DNA from: Burkholderia oklahomensis C6786
GTDB taxonomy: Bacteria; Pseudomonadota; Gammaproteobacteria; Burkholderiales; Burkholderiaceae
DNA length: 64,000 bases
Direction of reading: 5' to 3'
Assembly: GCF_000959365.1 (NCBI RefSeq)
Contig: NZ_CP009555.1
Coordinates: 62,001 to 126,000, forward strand
The position numbers and the translations under genes are program-made. Positions 8,768-18,344 of this stretch are shown here, in pieces (the stretch's first letter is position 1; each line of letters opens with the position of its first letter). The notes below the pieces were generated by a model. The model did not search any database, was not told the origin of the DNA, and saw only the letters and a list, made by a program, of their open reading frames with translations.

Positions 8768-9604
8768 CTACGCGGAAACCGCGACCGGCACCAGCCACCC
8801 CGCCGCCTCGAGCGCATCGAGCGCCGCCCGCGCCGCAGCCGACGGCGACGTCGTTTCCTTCGCCCAGACTTCGCTCACGCACGCATGAGCCTGCGAAGGC
8901 GTCGCCGTGAGCCGTCCGAAGCTTTCCGGCCGCTGCCGCACGTGAAAAATCAGCGTGTCGATCTTCGACGCCTGCCTGAGCGCCGCGATCTGATCGGCGT
9001 CGAGGCGATACGGCTCGCCGTCGCCGCCGTCGTCCGACGCGATCTCGATACCGACCGGCGCGACATCGAGCTCGACGAGCGACGCCGCGCGATCGAACAG
9101 CCACCACGCGTCGATGCCCGCAAAAAAGCGATTGCGCTGGGCCGGCGTCAGCACGCCCGCCCACGTCGGCACGCAGCGCGTATCCGCGAGCCGCACGAGA
9201 AACGCTTCGTCGTCTTCGGCGCGCGCCTCCATCTGCCCGCGCAAATGCGCGACGAGCGCGTCGATGCCGTGCGCCGCGCGCAGCAAGCTCAGCATCGGCC
9301 GGCCGTCGGTCTCGCGCAGCAGGGCCGCACACACTTCTTCGCGCGGCTGCGCGTCGTCCGGCAGCGGCATCAGGCAAGGCGATATTTCCATCAGACCTTC
9401 GCCGTCGTAAACGCCTTCGTAAAGTGCGACGACCGCGCCGTTCGGATTCAGCGCCGCAAGCGCATCGCGCAGCGACGGCGAGAAACCCATGTCGAGCAGC
9501 GCATACCAGCGTCCCTCCGTCGACGGCGCATCGAGCACTTGCCGCAGACGCGGCAATGCGTCCGCCGGATATGGATCGATCCAGTCGAACGTTTCCATCG
9601 TCAT
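8768..9604 (-). CDS. DUF4123 T6SS effector adaptor
   Basis: A protein of 278 residues, starting MTMETFDWIDPYPADALPRL, with the features of DUF4123 adaptors: a 'WYALLDMGFSPSL' opening strand, the LMPLPDD turn, LRGQMEARAEDDEAFLVRLADTRC in the middle and the DAWWLFDR segment. Such proteins (also called Tap or TEC) bind a cognate effector and load it on a specific VgrG. ATG 9604 follows the vgrG stop by two bases (TGAGCATG), so the two are one transcriptional unit. Its likely cargo is the Tle1 phospholipase encoded three genes further on. The family call is strong and the pairing is inferred from order. Confidence 0.85.
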   Translation of the reverse strand: MTMETFDWIDPYPADALPRLRQVLDAPSTEGRWYALLDMGFSPSLRDALAALNPNGAVVALYEGVYDGEGLMEISPCLMPLPDDAQPREEVCAALLRETDGRPMLSLLRAAHGIDALVAHLRGQMEARAEDDEAFLVRLADTRCVPTWAGVLTPAQRNRFFAGIDAWWLFDRAASLVELDVAPVGIEIASDDGGDGEPYRLDADQIAALRQASKIDTLIFHVRQRPESFGRLTATPSQAHACVSEVWAKETTSPSAAARAALDALEAAGWLVPVAVSA

Positions 9605-9606
9605 GC

Positions 9607-12405
9607 TCAGACCGCCTTGCCGGCCAATGCGCTGCCCGACTGCATCGCGTGTTTCACGCACTCGACGCAGACCTTCTCGGGGAACTGCGGCAGCGCGGTA
9701 TCCAGTTGATCCGGGCCGACGAACGCGTGCTGCGCCGCGTGCACGACGAGCGACCCCGGGCAGCCGAAGGTGACGTTGCCGCCCTCGATCGTCAGATGCG
9801 CGCCGCCGCTGACCGCAAGGTGCACGGTCTGCTTTGCCGCGACCTCGACGTCCGCATTGACGGACGCCACTTTCAAATCGTCGCGCGCACGCAGCGCGAT
9901 CGCGTCGTGCTGCGCCTGCAGCGTCAGATCGTCCTTGCCGGAGATCACGCTCATGCCGACGCCGTTCGCATTGCTCGCGCCGGCGAGCCAGCCGATCCCC
10001 TGCCCGCTGTGGATGCGCAGCGTCCGATTGACCCCGAGGTTGGTGTCGTTGCCGCTGCCGATCGTCAATGTCTCGCCCGCCGCCCATTGCAGCGACTGGC
10101 CGGCCAGCAATCCCTGGCCGCCCTTCGCTTCGATCCCGAGCACGGCGTCGCCGGTATGCGGCAGCGCGTTGCCCGTCGAGCGGCTCGACGCGTCGGCCGA
10201 CGCTTGCGCGTAGCCGTGAGCGCCGACCGTCGTCGCGAAGCTCTTCCGGAGCGCGTCGAGCGGCGCGGCGTCGCTGTTCATCGAAGACTGGCCGGCCTTC
10301 TCCGCGCCGCGCTGCGCGGCGAACGGCAAGGTCTTGTGCGTATCGGCCGACTTGTCGAGGAGCTTCGCGAGCGTCGCCTGCTGCGCGAGCAGCGACTGCA
10401 GCGCCGAGACGTCGCCCGCCGGCTGCGACGGGCCCGTCGGCGCATAGCTGGAGAGCAGCATCCCGCGCGCGCCGCGCAGCGCGCCGTACGCGTCCGAGCG
10501 CAGCTCGACGCCCTGTCCGCGGAAGCTGCCGAGATAGTTGTCGGCCTGATGGCGCAAGTGGCCGATGTTGAGCTGGGTCGCCGCATGCGTCGTCGCCATC
10601 TGCATGCGGCCCATGCGGTCGGTATCGTCCGCGACGAGCTGGTTGTAGCCCTGGCCGTCGAATCCCCGGCTCTTGAAGCCGGACAGCGCGCCCGCATGAT
10701 CGTGACGCTTCGCGCCGCCGCCCGCGCCGTGCCACGCTGGGCTATGGCCGCCCGCGAGATTGCCTTGCGCGCTCGCCGCGTGATCGGCGGCCTGCGTATA
10801 GACCGATTCGTCGAACGGCTGCCCCGCTTCGCCGCCGGGCGTCGGCGACTCGCCGCCTTCGCCGCGGCCGTTGAACAGCCCGCCGAGCACGACCGGCCGA
10901 TGCACCAGCCCGTTGAGGAACTGCACGAGCACCTCGTGACCGATCCGCTGCGTCTGCTGCAGCCCATGCCCCTGGCTCGCGAGACGCTGCATCGCGCGCG
11001 TCGGGTAGGTGCCGGTGTCGCCGTCCGCCTGCCAGTGATAGCGCAACCGCAGCCGGCCCTGCGCATCGGTGTGCACCGGTCCCGTCGAGCCCGGCCGCGA
11101 TTCGCCCCGCGGGCCGACCACGATCGCCGTTTGCGCGCCGAGCGCCGTCGGCGCCGGATTCAGCCGCTGCCCGGTGCCGTCTTCGAGCGTCGGACGCCAG
11201 ACCTGCTCGCGCGGCGCGGCGTCGAAACGGTTCGCATAGCCGCCCGCCCGCGCCTGCTCGAGCACGCGCGCGTCGAGGTTCGCAAGCGGCAGCGGGCCGA
11301 GGCTGCGCTCGACGCGCTCCATGACAGTCGCCGGCAGATTGTTGACGCCGACTTGTTCGACGCGTGTCAGCACGAACGCGTCCGGCACTGGCGCGCCGCC
11401 GCGCGGCATGCGCCACGTCGCGTTGGCGATGCGCAGCGCACGGCCGGCGCGCGCGGTGCGCAACGTGCTGTAGCCGGTCCAGAAGCGCGCGCCGGAAACG
11501 ATCGCCTCCGCATGCCGCCGCGCGGCGTCTTCGGCATCGCGCAGGCTGTCGAACGCCTCCGGTCCGACGTCGTCGTACAGCTCGCGCGGCCCGGACGGGC
11601 TGCCGAGGCTCGCTGTCGCCGTCGTCGACTGATTGCTGCGGTAGTCGCTGCTGATCAGCGTGACGCGATCCGCGGTCAGCGACAGCGACTGCCCGATGCC
11701 GACGATCACGTCGTCCGGCTCGGTCGCCATTCCGCTCAGGCGCTGCGGCACGCCGCCCGCGCGCGCGGATGTGTCGTCCTCGGGCAACTGCGTGCTGTCG
11801 TCGAAGATCAGCAGCGTGTGGCCGGCCGGCGCGTCCGCATCCTCGACGAAGCAAAAGCCGAGGCCCGCCTCGGCCAACACGTGCCGGACGAAATCGAAGT
11901 GAGTGTGGGTTCGGTATTGCACACGGTAATCGCGCGCGCCGAGTTCCGCGATGCGCTGGTTCGCGTCCGCCGTGAAACGCCAGCGGGCGATCGCGCCGTA
12001 CGGAGCGAACACCGCGCCGAGCACGTCCGCGATGCTCTGCCTGACGAACGTGCGCTCGTCGCGTCCGTGCGTCAGCGCGGCGAGCCAGGGCACGAGCTGC
12101 AGGTAGTAGCGCGCGAGGCCGGCGTCATGGCCGATGCACTCGGCTTCCGCCACGAGCCCGCTGCGCAATGCGCTCGTGCCGTCCGACAGCGCGGTGCCGA
12201 TCGTCACGCGCTGCCCGAGCATCGCGTCGAGATCGAGACCGGGATCGGTCGCGAGCGCGTAGACGTCCCATCGGAAATTGTCGGAGAGCGCGTCATGCCC
12301 CACCCACCGCTCGATCTGCAGCGACGCGAGTTCGCTTGGACCGTCGAGGGAATAGAGACGATTGGCGGCGCCGAAAAACGACGTGAATTGCGTGATCACG
12401 CTCAT
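9607..12405 (-). CDS. vgrG: T6SS VgrG spike protein with DUF2345 domain
   Basis: A protein of 932 residues. The N-terminal gp27-like region (YSLDGPSELASLQIERWVGHD) is followed by the OB-fold part (RYHWQADGDTGTYPTRAMQRL, GHEVLVQFLNGLVHRPVVLGGLFNGRG), then a long beta-rich DUF2345 region ending with TIEGGNVTFGCPGSLVVHAAQHAF. The last ~40 residues (QFPEKVCVECVKHAMQSG) are a short tail with two Cys and not an effector domain, so this spike probably carries Tle1 through the adjacent DUF4123 adaptor. It is the first gene of the payload operon. The start MSVITQFTSFFGAANRL is the usual VgrG opening. Confidence 0.93.
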   Translation of the reverse strand: MSVITQFTSFFGAANRLYSLDGPSELASLQIERWVGHDALSDNFRWDVYALATDPGLDLDAMLGQRVTIGTALSDGTSALRSGLVAEAECIGHDAGLARYYLQLVPWLAALTHGRDERTFVRQSIADVLGAVFAPYGAIARWRFTADANQRIAELGARDYRVQYRTHTHFDFVRHVLAEAGLGFCFVEDADAPAGHTLLIFDDSTQLPEDDTSARAGGVPQRLSGMATEPDDVIVGIGQSLSLTADRVTLISSDYRSNQSTTATASLGSPSGPRELYDDVGPEAFDSLRDAEDAARRHAEAIVSGARFWTGYSTLRTARAGRALRIANATWRMPRGGAPVPDAFVLTRVEQVGVNNLPATVMERVERSLGPLPLANLDARVLEQARAGGYANRFDAAPREQVWRPTLEDGTGQRLNPAPTALGAQTAIVVGPRGESRPGSTGPVHTDAQGRLRLRYHWQADGDTGTYPTRAMQRLASQGHGLQQTQRIGHEVLVQFLNGLVHRPVVLGGLFNGRGEGGESPTPGGEAGQPFDESVYTQAADHAASAQGNLAGGHSPAWHGAGGGAKRHDHAGALSGFKSRGFDGQGYNQLVADDTDRMGRMQMATTHAATQLNIGHLRHQADNYLGSFRGQGVELRSDAYGALRGARGMLLSSYAPTGPSQPAGDVSALQSLLAQQATLAKLLDKSADTHKTLPFAAQRGAEKAGQSSMNSDAAPLDALRKSFATTVGAHGYAQASADASSRSTGNALPHTGDAVLGIEAKGGQGLLAGQSLQWAAGETLTIGSGNDTNLGVNRTLRIHSGQGIGWLAGASNANGVGMSVISGKDDLTLQAQHDAIALRARDDLKVASVNADVEVAAKQTVHLAVSGGAHLTIEGGNVTFGCPGSLVVHAAQHAFVGPDQLDTALPQFPEKVCVECVKHAMQSGSALAGKAV

Positions 12406-12921
12406 GAGAATCCCGCTCTCTCAGGGTTCAACTATTTTTAAATACGGCGTGCTGCGACGGAAACGGGACGACGGATAAAACCACTGAGCCGCGCGACCAC
12501 CACCCTCAAACGATCGCGAAAATGCGGCGCAGCGAAACCCGGATTACGCGCGATACGATTCGACATGCCGCATCGCCGGGATCCGGCATCGATGCCGCCG
12601 AACGACAGGTCCCCTATTAATGGCGAACTATTTTAAATTACGGCGCGACGCTAGGCTATAGGACACACCGGCGAAACTCAAACGACAACGCGCGCCCGGA
12701 CGCTATCTCAAAATGAAAATGTTTCGTACCGCCACGGCCGAGCCGATTTTCAATGCCGATCAGTAAATCTTTCCTTTAAGGTAATAAATTCCGCCAGCAA
12801 AATTCCAATATCGTCTCCAATGCCGATTAGCCGGTAAAATCGGCCCCGCCCGCGTTGCACGCGGGCCGAAATCGACCCGCTCGACGCATGCCCGTCGAGC
12901 GTCCCGCAAGGAGACCACTGC
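12406..12921. promoter_or_regulatory. Divergent intergenic region with two related A+T-rich boxes
   Basis: About 515 bases separate the minus-strand vgrG from the plus-strand PAAR gene. No gene is supported. Two similar A+T-rich motifs stand out from the high-G+C surroundings: AACTATTTTTAAATACGGCG near 12429 and AACTATTTTAAATTACGGCG near 12624. Each could be part of a promoter or a regulator-binding site, one for each direction. The stretch from 12700 to 12860 is also locally A+T-rich. Confidence 0.45.
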
Positions 12922-13188
12922 ATGGCACGCCCGTTCATCGTCCTTGGCGACAAGCACAGCCACGGCGGCACCGTCACGACCGCGGCCGCGACGTCCGCGA
13001 TCCACGGCAAAGGCATCGCACGACGCAACGACCAGGTCTCGTGCCCGATCCACGGACCGAACCCTATCGTCGAAGGCGACGACACGATGATCATCGACAA
13101 CGAAGGCGTCGCGCGCGACGGCTACCGGACCGCCTGCGGCGCGGTGCTGATCGCGAGCCAATCGAACACGGGCGGCGACGCGGCGTGA
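12922..13188 (+). CDS. PAAR-domain T6SS spike tip protein
   Basis: A protein of 88 residues, reading MARPFIVLGDKHSHGGTV, then the conserved ARRNDQVSCPIHGPNPIVEG and DGYRTACGAVLIASQ. This is a complete stand-alone PAAR domain with the His/Cys set that binds zinc at the tip, so it should sharpen a VgrG trimer. AAGGAGACCACTGC precedes the ATG. Its 3' end is 23 bases before the ATG of the next gene, so they are probably cotranscribed. There is no toxin extension. Confidence 0.9.
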   Translation: MARPFIVLGDKHSHGGTVTTAAATSAIHGKGIARRNDQVSCPIHGPNPIVEGDDTMIIDNEGVARDGYRTACGAVLIASQSNTGGDAA

Positions 13189-13211
13189 CGGAAGCACCGA
13201 CGGGGAATCGC

Positions 13212-14618
13212 ATGAAGCAGCAGCGCGCGTGGTTGAGCAAGACGGCATTCGTGGCCGCGGTGTTCGTTCTGGTGTGGATCGCGACGATCGCGTACTGGAA
13301 AGCGACCTACCATCCGCCGAGCGGAACGGAACTGCTGCTGTACGGCATCGCGCTGCCGTCGCTGCTGTCCGTGGGCGTCGCGTGGGGACGCAAGGCCGTC
13401 GGCCAGCCGCGCGAGTCGCAAGCCGCCGCACCACGGGGGGCCGCCCCCACCGCGCCCGCGGCCGATGCCGCGCAGGCCGCGAATGAAAAAGCCAGCCGCA
13501 CATGGACGATCGCGCTGCTCGACAGCGCCGTGCGGCTCCCGACGGGTGCGACGACCGCCGAAATCGACGATGCCGCCCGCGACGAAACCGCCGTCGGCCT
13601 GCACCCCGAACTACGGCGCCCCGACGGCACGGGCGTGTTCGCGAGCGGCGTGGCGTCGGTTTCGCTCGATCATTTCGACGAAGGCTTGCTGCCGCCCGGC
13701 GCCGGCGCTGCGCTGACCGACGAACATTGGCGCGCGCTGCTGCTCGCCGCGGACACGCTCGACGAATTGCTCGAGCGCCACGCGGTGCTGTCTACGGGCG
13801 ACGCCAACCGCGCCGCCCAGCCGCTCAAGCTGCATCTGCTGCTGCCCGAGCGCTGGCAGCCGGCGGCGGCCACGCTCGCCGCGTGGCTCGACGCGCACGT
13901 CGCGCGCGAACGCTGGACGCCCGGCGTCGAACGCGTGCAGACGAGAACGATCGCGGACCCGGTGCAGGCGTGGGCGGTCGTCGACGAACTGATCGCATCG
14001 CTCCATCACCAGCCGTCGGCGGCGAGCCATATCGTGCTGGCGTGCGATTCGTCGCTGAGCGAGACGACCGTGCACGCGCTCGACAATGCCGGCAGGCTCT
14101 TCGGACACAATCAGCCGAATGGCCAGGTGCCGGGCGAAGGCGCATGTGCGCTGCTGCTCGCCCATCCCGCGTCGGCTGATGCGGCGGACGCAGCGCGCAT
14201 CCACCGGCTCGTCGCCGCTCGCCGCCCCGATTCCGGCGACGCGACGGCCAAGCCGTCGACCGATACGCTCGCACAATTGCTCGATGCGGCGCGCGCGCAG
14301 ACGGCCACGCCCGGCCTCGAGATGGCCGGCTGCGGACTCGTCAGCGACGCGGATCAGCGCAGCAGTCGCCGCACCGAAATCGCCGGCGCCACCGGGCGGA
14401 CATGGCCCGACGACGCCCGCGAACGCTGCCGCCACCTCGGCATCACGAACGGAGAAAGCGGCGCGGCACTGGCGCTGGGCGCGATCGCGGTCGCCGGCTG
14501 GCGCGCAATCGAAGAACAGCAGCCGACCTTCGCGGCATCGATCGGCGATCCGGTTGCGCGCGGCGTGATGCTCGTCACGCCCGCGCCGAGCGCGCCCGAC
14601 CTGGCGGCCGCGGCCTGA
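13212..14618 (+). CDS. T6SS-linked inner-membrane protein with ketosynthase-like C-terminal region
   Basis: A protein of 468 residues from ATG 13212 (GGGG in the spacer). A GTG at 13185 that overlaps the PAAR stop is an alternative start. Two membrane segments lie near the N-terminus (VAAVFVLVWIATIAYW and LLLYGIALPSLLSVGVAWG). After an Ala/Pro linker comes a soluble domain. VPGEGACALLLAHPASADAA and VLACDSSLSETTVHALDNAG recall the thiolase/beta-ketoacyl synthase fold, but no catalytic Cys-His-His set is evident. Proteins of this layout occur next to PAAR and vgrG genes in Burkholderia. The function is unknown and the fold resemblance is my inference. Confidence 0.6.
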   Translation: MKQQRAWLSKTAFVAAVFVLVWIATIAYWKATYHPPSGTELLLYGIALPSLLSVGVAWGRKAVGQPRESQAAAPRGAAPTAPAADAAQAANEKASRTWTIALLDSAVRLPTGATTAEIDDAARDETAVGLHPELRRPDGTGVFASGVASVSLDHFDEGLLPPGAGAALTDEHWRALLLAADTLDELLERHAVLSTGDANRAAQPLKLHLLLPERWQPAAATLAAWLDAHVARERWTPGVERVQTRTIADPVQAWAVVDELIASLHHQPSAASHIVLACDSSLSETTVHALDNAGRLFGHNQPNGQVPGEGACALLLAHPASADAADAARIHRLVAARRPDSGDATAKPSTDTLAQLLDAARAQTATPGLEMAGCGLVSDADQRSSRRTEIAGATGRTWPDDARERCRHLGITNGESGAALALGAIAVAGWRAIEEQQPTFAASIGDPVARGVMLVTPAPSAPDLAAAA

Positions 14619-14650
14619 GCAAACGCGGCGGCGCGCATGCGGCGCGCCGC

Positions 14651-14698
14651 CGCCACGCCCGCCACGCCCGCCACGCCCGCCACGCCCGCCACGCCCGC
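14651..14698. repeat. Nine-base tandem repeat (GCCACGCCC), about five copies
   Basis: Between the convergent stop codons of the membrane protein and tssF lies CGCCACGCC repeated in perfect 9-base periods, ending just before TAG 14698-14700. The 9-base period keeps frame (His-Ala-Arg on one strand). It is a minisatellite likely to vary in copy number by slippage. There is no terminator hairpin with a U-tract. Confidence 0.8.
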
Positions 14699-16548
14699 TA
14701 GATCAGGAATCCGCCGCCCGACCGGCGCGGGCATCGGCACAGCTCGTCACCGGTTTGATTCGACACGAGCACGAGCTGCGTGAAGCCGGTCGGCGCAACG
14801 TACTGGCTCAGCAGACAGTCCATCAGTTGCGCGAACGTATTGACGCCGGTGCCCGCGAAGCAGTCTGCGTCGACCGTGATGCGAATCTCGAGCCCCCGCA
14901 CGACGCTCGCGAACGGCTTTTCCGATACCCAGGCCGTCACGGGCTTCTGTGATACGTCGACGACACCCGCGATCTGGCGAGCCGTTGCAGGTGACTCCTG
15001 CAGGTCGTGAAGCTTGAGCATGTCGCGCACGGCGCCCGCGCCGCCCGCGAGCAACAGCGAATTCAACGAGAGCTGCGAGATCAATCGCCATAGCGCGCCG
15101 CGCTCCTCCCGGAAACGAAGCGGCCGCGTGGGCCGCTGCAGCAGACTGATCCGGCTCGCGAGCGTGCCGCCTTCCATCATCAGATCGCCGCCCGGCATGC
15201 CGGGCGGCAGTTGTTCCGGCATATCGCGATTGCTGCACGTGAGCGCGAAATCGAGACCGGGCGGCGGCACGGCCGGCTCGAGCGCGCCGTCGACGAAGCC
15301 GAGCGACAGCTCGTGCCCCGGCTCGCTCCGCGCGATCAGCGCGTCGCGACGCATCCGCCAATACAACGAGGCCCGCGTCGCGTGTCCGCCGTGGTACAGC
15401 GAATGAAGCGACTGGAAGAACGTGATCCGATCGCCTTGCGGGGTGTCCTGGACCTGCTTCACCGCATCGACCGAATAAACCTCGTACGCATAGGCATTCT
15501 GCTTGTCGACGACGAGCGGATACATCTGCGTGTCCGACGCGGCGCTCGGCTGCGCTCCAAGCTTGCCGGACGTTTCGAACAGATTGACCACCGGCGTGCA
15601 GCCTAGCTGCACGTGCTCGGCGCTCAGCGATTCGAGCACGTTCGCCGTCGCGGAATCGGCCGGAATGTCCTTCAGCAGCAAATGGAGCGTGAACTGCCGC
15701 CCGCCGAGACGCCCGGCTTGGCGCAGGTCGCAGTCGAAGAAGCCGAACTTCTCCGGAAACGCGAAATACTCGGTCAGCAGCGGATACGCGGGATGCACGG
15801 TCTCCGGGCAAGGGATCAGGCTGTCCTCGCGCGACACGCCGACCGCGGCGAACGGCACCCGGTCGAGCGCCGCCCATCGCCCGCTGCGATCCGGTTCGAC
15901 GTACGCCTGCAACGCATGAATCGACAGCGCATCGCGCAACGCGGCGCTCATCAGCGGCTCGCCGCGAACGTACAGCCGAACGGCGTCGAGCTTCAGGTCG
16001 GCGACGGACGCATGCGGCGAACGGATCGCGAAGGTCAGCGAGATCTGCGCCCCCGCCTTCGGCGGCAGCCGGAACGACCGCGGCGCCTGCGACATGCCGT
16101 GAAAGCGCGCGGCGGTCAACTGCAGCGGCGACAGCGTCACGTCGTAGGCGGTGCGGAAGAACATCTTCGCGCCCTTGACGGGCCGGCTGTAAAGCTCCGT
16201 GCCGCGCGGCACGACGACCGACGCCGACATCTGCGCGGCGCGGCTCGCATCCACGTCGAAGCAGGCGATCGCGCACGACGGGAAGGCCCGCAGGTAATGC
16301 GGATAGAGCACCTCGACGAACGCTTTCGTGAATTCGGAGTAGTCGTCCTCGATGTGCCGCGACGCACGCGCCCCCGTCAGCGCGAACGACTCGAACAACC
16401 GCTCGACCTGGGGATCCTCGCTGCTGCCGTCGGCGCCGCTCGCGAGCTGCATGCGGCTCGCGATCTTCGGATAGCGTTCGGCGAAATCGCGCACATGGCG
16501 GCGCAGGAACGCCAATTCGCGTTCGTAGTATGAGAGGAGTTCATCCAT
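14698..16548 (-). CDS. tssF: T6SS baseplate protein TssF
   Basis: A protein of 616 residues. It begins MDELLSYYERELAFLRRHVR and DFAERYPKIASRMQLASG, followed by DPQVERLFESFALTGARASRHIEDDYSEFTKAFVEVLYPHYLRAFPS, the diagnostic TssF (VCA0110) N-terminus. Length is as expected for the family. TssF joins TssK, TssG and TssE in the wedge of the baseplate. The start at 16548 is chosen from homology, since upstream codons in frame do not resemble TssF. Normally tssE precedes and tssG follows. Here tssG is absent (a repeat and a convergent gene follow) and the 285 bases upstream show no tssE before an IS3 element. The core cluster is therefore rearranged. Confidence 0.93.
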   Translation of the reverse strand: MDELLSYYERELAFLRRHVRDFAERYPKIASRMQLASGADGSSEDPQVERLFESFALTGARASRHIEDDYSEFTKAFVEVLYPHYLRAFPSCAIACFDVDASRAAQMSASVVVPRGTELYSRPVKGAKMFFRTAYDVTLSPLQLTAARFHGMSQAPRSFRLPPKAGAQISLTFAIRSPHASVADLKLDAVRLYVRGEPLMSAALRDALSIHALQAYVEPDRSGRWAALDRVPFAAVGVSREDSLIPCPETVHPAYPLLTEYFAFPEKFGFFDCDLRQAGRLGGRQFTLHLLLKDIPADSATANVLESLSAEHVQLGCTPVVNLFETSGKLGAQPSAASDTQMYPLVVDKQNAYAYEVYSVDAVKQVQDTPQGDRITFFQSLHSLYHGGHATRASLYWRMRRDALIARSEPGHELSLGFVDGALEPAVPPPGLDFALTCSNRDMPEQLPPGMPGGDLMMEGGTLASRISLLQRPTRPLRFREERGALWRLISQLSLNSLLLAGGAGAVRDMLKLHDLQESPATARQIAGVVDVSQKPVTAWVSEKPFASVVRGLEIRITVDADCFAGTGVNTFAQLMDCLLSQYVAPTGFTQLVLVSNQTGDELCRCPRRSGGGFLI

Positions 16549-16833
16549 CAGCGATTCTCGAAAGTGCCGTCGCACGCCGGTCAGCCGATGACGACGACGC
16601 GACGGGTCACTCGTTCGGCGGATTCGCGAACGGCCGGAGCCGCTGGGCGGACCCTCAATGGACGAACGTTGCGCGGACAATCAGCCAGGGCCGACGCGAC
16701 GGCCCACTTTACCGGAACATTCAGGTGCAGTCCACGCCGCGCCCCGAGAGGTGGCCGCGCAAATTCAGACAGTCGGATAAGTGGTTTGACCGGGGCCTGA
16801 GCCAGCGATAATGCGGGCAAAGGAACCGAGGAC

Positions 16834-17142
16834 ATGACGAAACGAACCCGACGGACGCACTCAGCGGCCTTCAAAGCGAAGGTGGCGCTGGCAGCAGTCA
16901 AAGGCGAGCGGACGCTGGCCGAGTTGGCGCAGCAATTCGATGTGCACCCGAACCAGATCACGGGATGGAAGAGACAGTTGCAGGAGCGCGCGGCCGATGT
17001 GTTTGGCTCAGCTGGTGCGACATCGAACGAGCCGCCGGTGGACGTGAAGACGCTGCACGCAAAGATCGGCGAGTTGACGCTGGAGAATGATTTTTTAAGC
17101 GGCGCGCTCACCAAAGCGGAATTGCTGAGCGCAAAGCGATGA
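16834..17142 (+). CDS. IS3-family transposase OrfA
   Basis: A protein of 102 residues, reading [20 protein letters not shown] with the helix-turn-helix [20 protein letters not shown], then a leucine-zipper-like C-terminus ([29 protein letters not shown]). It binds the IS ends. The A/T run (GATTTTTTAAGCG) near 17090 lies where IS3 elements shift frame to make OrfAB. The stop overlaps the orfB start (ATGA). Confidence 0.9.
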   Translation: MTKRTRRTHSAAFKAKVALAAVKGERTLAELAQQFDVHPNQITGWKRQLQERAADVFGSAGATSNEPPVDVKTLHAKIGELTLENDFLSGALTKAELLSAKR

Positions 17143-17969
17143 TTGACCGTACGCACGCGTTGCCAGTATCGCGGCAAGCCCGGGCACTCAGCATCGCGAG
17201 GTCGAGCGTCTACTATCGGCCACAGCCGATCAGCGAGGCAGATCAATTGCTGATGCGCCGGATCGACGAACTGCACATGGAGTTTCCGTTTGCCGGGGCG
17301 CGGATGCTGGCACGCCTGTTGCGCCGGGAAGGACACGAGACTGGTCGTCGACGTGTGCGCACGCTGATGAAGCGCACGGGTGTCGAGGCGCTGTACTGCA
17401 AGCCGAACACGAGCCGCCGCAACGCGCAGCACAAGATCTGGCCGTATCTGCTGCGAGGCCTGAAGATCGAACGGGCCAACCAGGCATGGGCACTCGACAC
17501 GACGTACATTCGGATGGCGCGCGGGTTCGTGTATTTGACGGCGGTGGTGGACTGGGCGAGTCGCAAGGTATTGGCGCACCGGGTAGCCATCACGCTGGAA
17601 GCCGTGCATGCCGTCGAAGCGCTGGAAGAAGCGTTCGCCCGCTACGGGTTGCCGGACATCGTGAACACCGATCAGGGCAGCCAGTTCACGGCGGACGCGT
17701 TCACCGAGGCCGTGCTGGGTCGGGGCATCCGGCTGCCGATGGACGGCAAGGGAAGCTGGCGCGACAACGTGTTCGTCGAGCGCGTATGGCGCAGCATCAA
17801 GTACGAGGAAGTCTATCTGAAGGCCTACGAGTCGGCCAGCCATGCCCGGCGTTCCATTGGCGAATACATCGAGCTGTACAACCGGAAACGGCCCCATTCG
17901 AGCCTGGCGGATCAGACGCCGGATGAGGCATACTTCGCGACGCTGTCTGCGATCAAATCGGCAGCATGA
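17139..17969 (+). CDS. IS3-family transposase OrfB (DDE integrase)
   Basis: A protein of 276 residues with an HTH_21-like N-terminus ([23 protein letters not shown]), then the rve integrase core: [25 protein letters not shown] gives the first Asp, [16 protein letters not shown] the second and [12 protein letters not shown] the Glu. The C-terminus [24 protein letters not shown] is typical. All catalytic residues are present, so the element is probably active. Confidence 0.93.
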   Translation: MIDRTHALPVSRQARALSIARSSVYYRPQPISEADQLLMRRIDELHMEFPFAGARMLARLLRREGHETGRRRVRTLMKRTGVEALYCKPNTSRRNAQHKIWPYLLRGLKIERANQAWALDTTYIRMARGFVYLTAVVDWASRKVLAHRVAITLEAVHAVEALEEAFARYGLPDIVNTDQGSQFTADAFTEAVLGRGIRLPMDGKGSWRDNVFVERVWRSIKYEEVYLKAYESASHARRSIGEYIELYNRKRPHSSLADQTPDEAYFATLSAIKSAA

Positions 17970-18032
17970 CTGCCTCGGACATTCCACTTAAAAATATCGA
18001 AAACCTGTCCGAACGAGCGAGACCACCTCTAA

Positions 18033-18218
18033 CTACGCGACGAATTGCTGAACCGTGAATGGTTCCGAAGCCGTGCCGAGGCCAAGGTGCTCATCGAACG
18101 CTGACGGCAGTTCTACAACGAGCGCCGGCCTCACAGCGCACATCGCTATCGACCTCCGGCCACGGTCCGTCGAGCCTGGCTGGATTCCGATAATATCGAC
18201 GCGAGACTCACTGCCTGA
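18033..18218 (+). pseudogene. IS3/IS407-group orfB 3' remnant
   Basis: The frame from 18033 reads LRDELLNREWFRSRAEAK VLIER, stop, RQFYNERRPHSAHRYRPP and ATVRRAWLDSDNIDARLTA, stop. This is the last ~60 residues of an IS407-type OrfB with a Trp codon turned to TGA. The 5' part was lost at the junction with the upstream IS3 element. It sits 127 bases before the effector gene, so transposition activity brought the effector here. Confidence 0.8.
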
Positions 18219-18344
18219 TTGGTCACAAAATTCCGCCGCAGGTCAAGGGTAAATCCAATATCATCGGTCAATTTTTGATAGACAGGACAGTGGGTCATGG
18301 TATGCAATGTATAGCGTCCACCTCATGCTCATTGCTCTTCTGTC

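Larger units (their letters stand above)
16834..17969 (+). mobile_element. IS3-family insertion sequence (orfA-orfB)
   Basis: Two overlapping transposase genes in the standard IS3 arrangement. Terminal inverted repeats were not fixed with confidence; the element probably reaches from about 16770 to 17995. It lies 285 bases upstream of tssF and may have removed or displaced the rest of the T6SS operon. Confidence 0.85.

Noticed and set aside
9424..12441. Thousand-codon plus-strand frame opposite the second vgrG and its adaptor
   Set aside because: Antisense shadow of vgrG and DUF4123, with the same Arg/Ala-rich pattern.
14640..14700. CRISPR array
   Set aside because: The repeats are 9 bases long with no spacers; no CRISPR-like repeat-spacer pattern exists anywhere in the window.
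16549..16833. TssE C-terminus upstream of tssF
   Set aside because: None of the minus-strand frames shows the gpW/gp25 pattern; only low-complexity Arg/Ala/Val-rich sequence is found.
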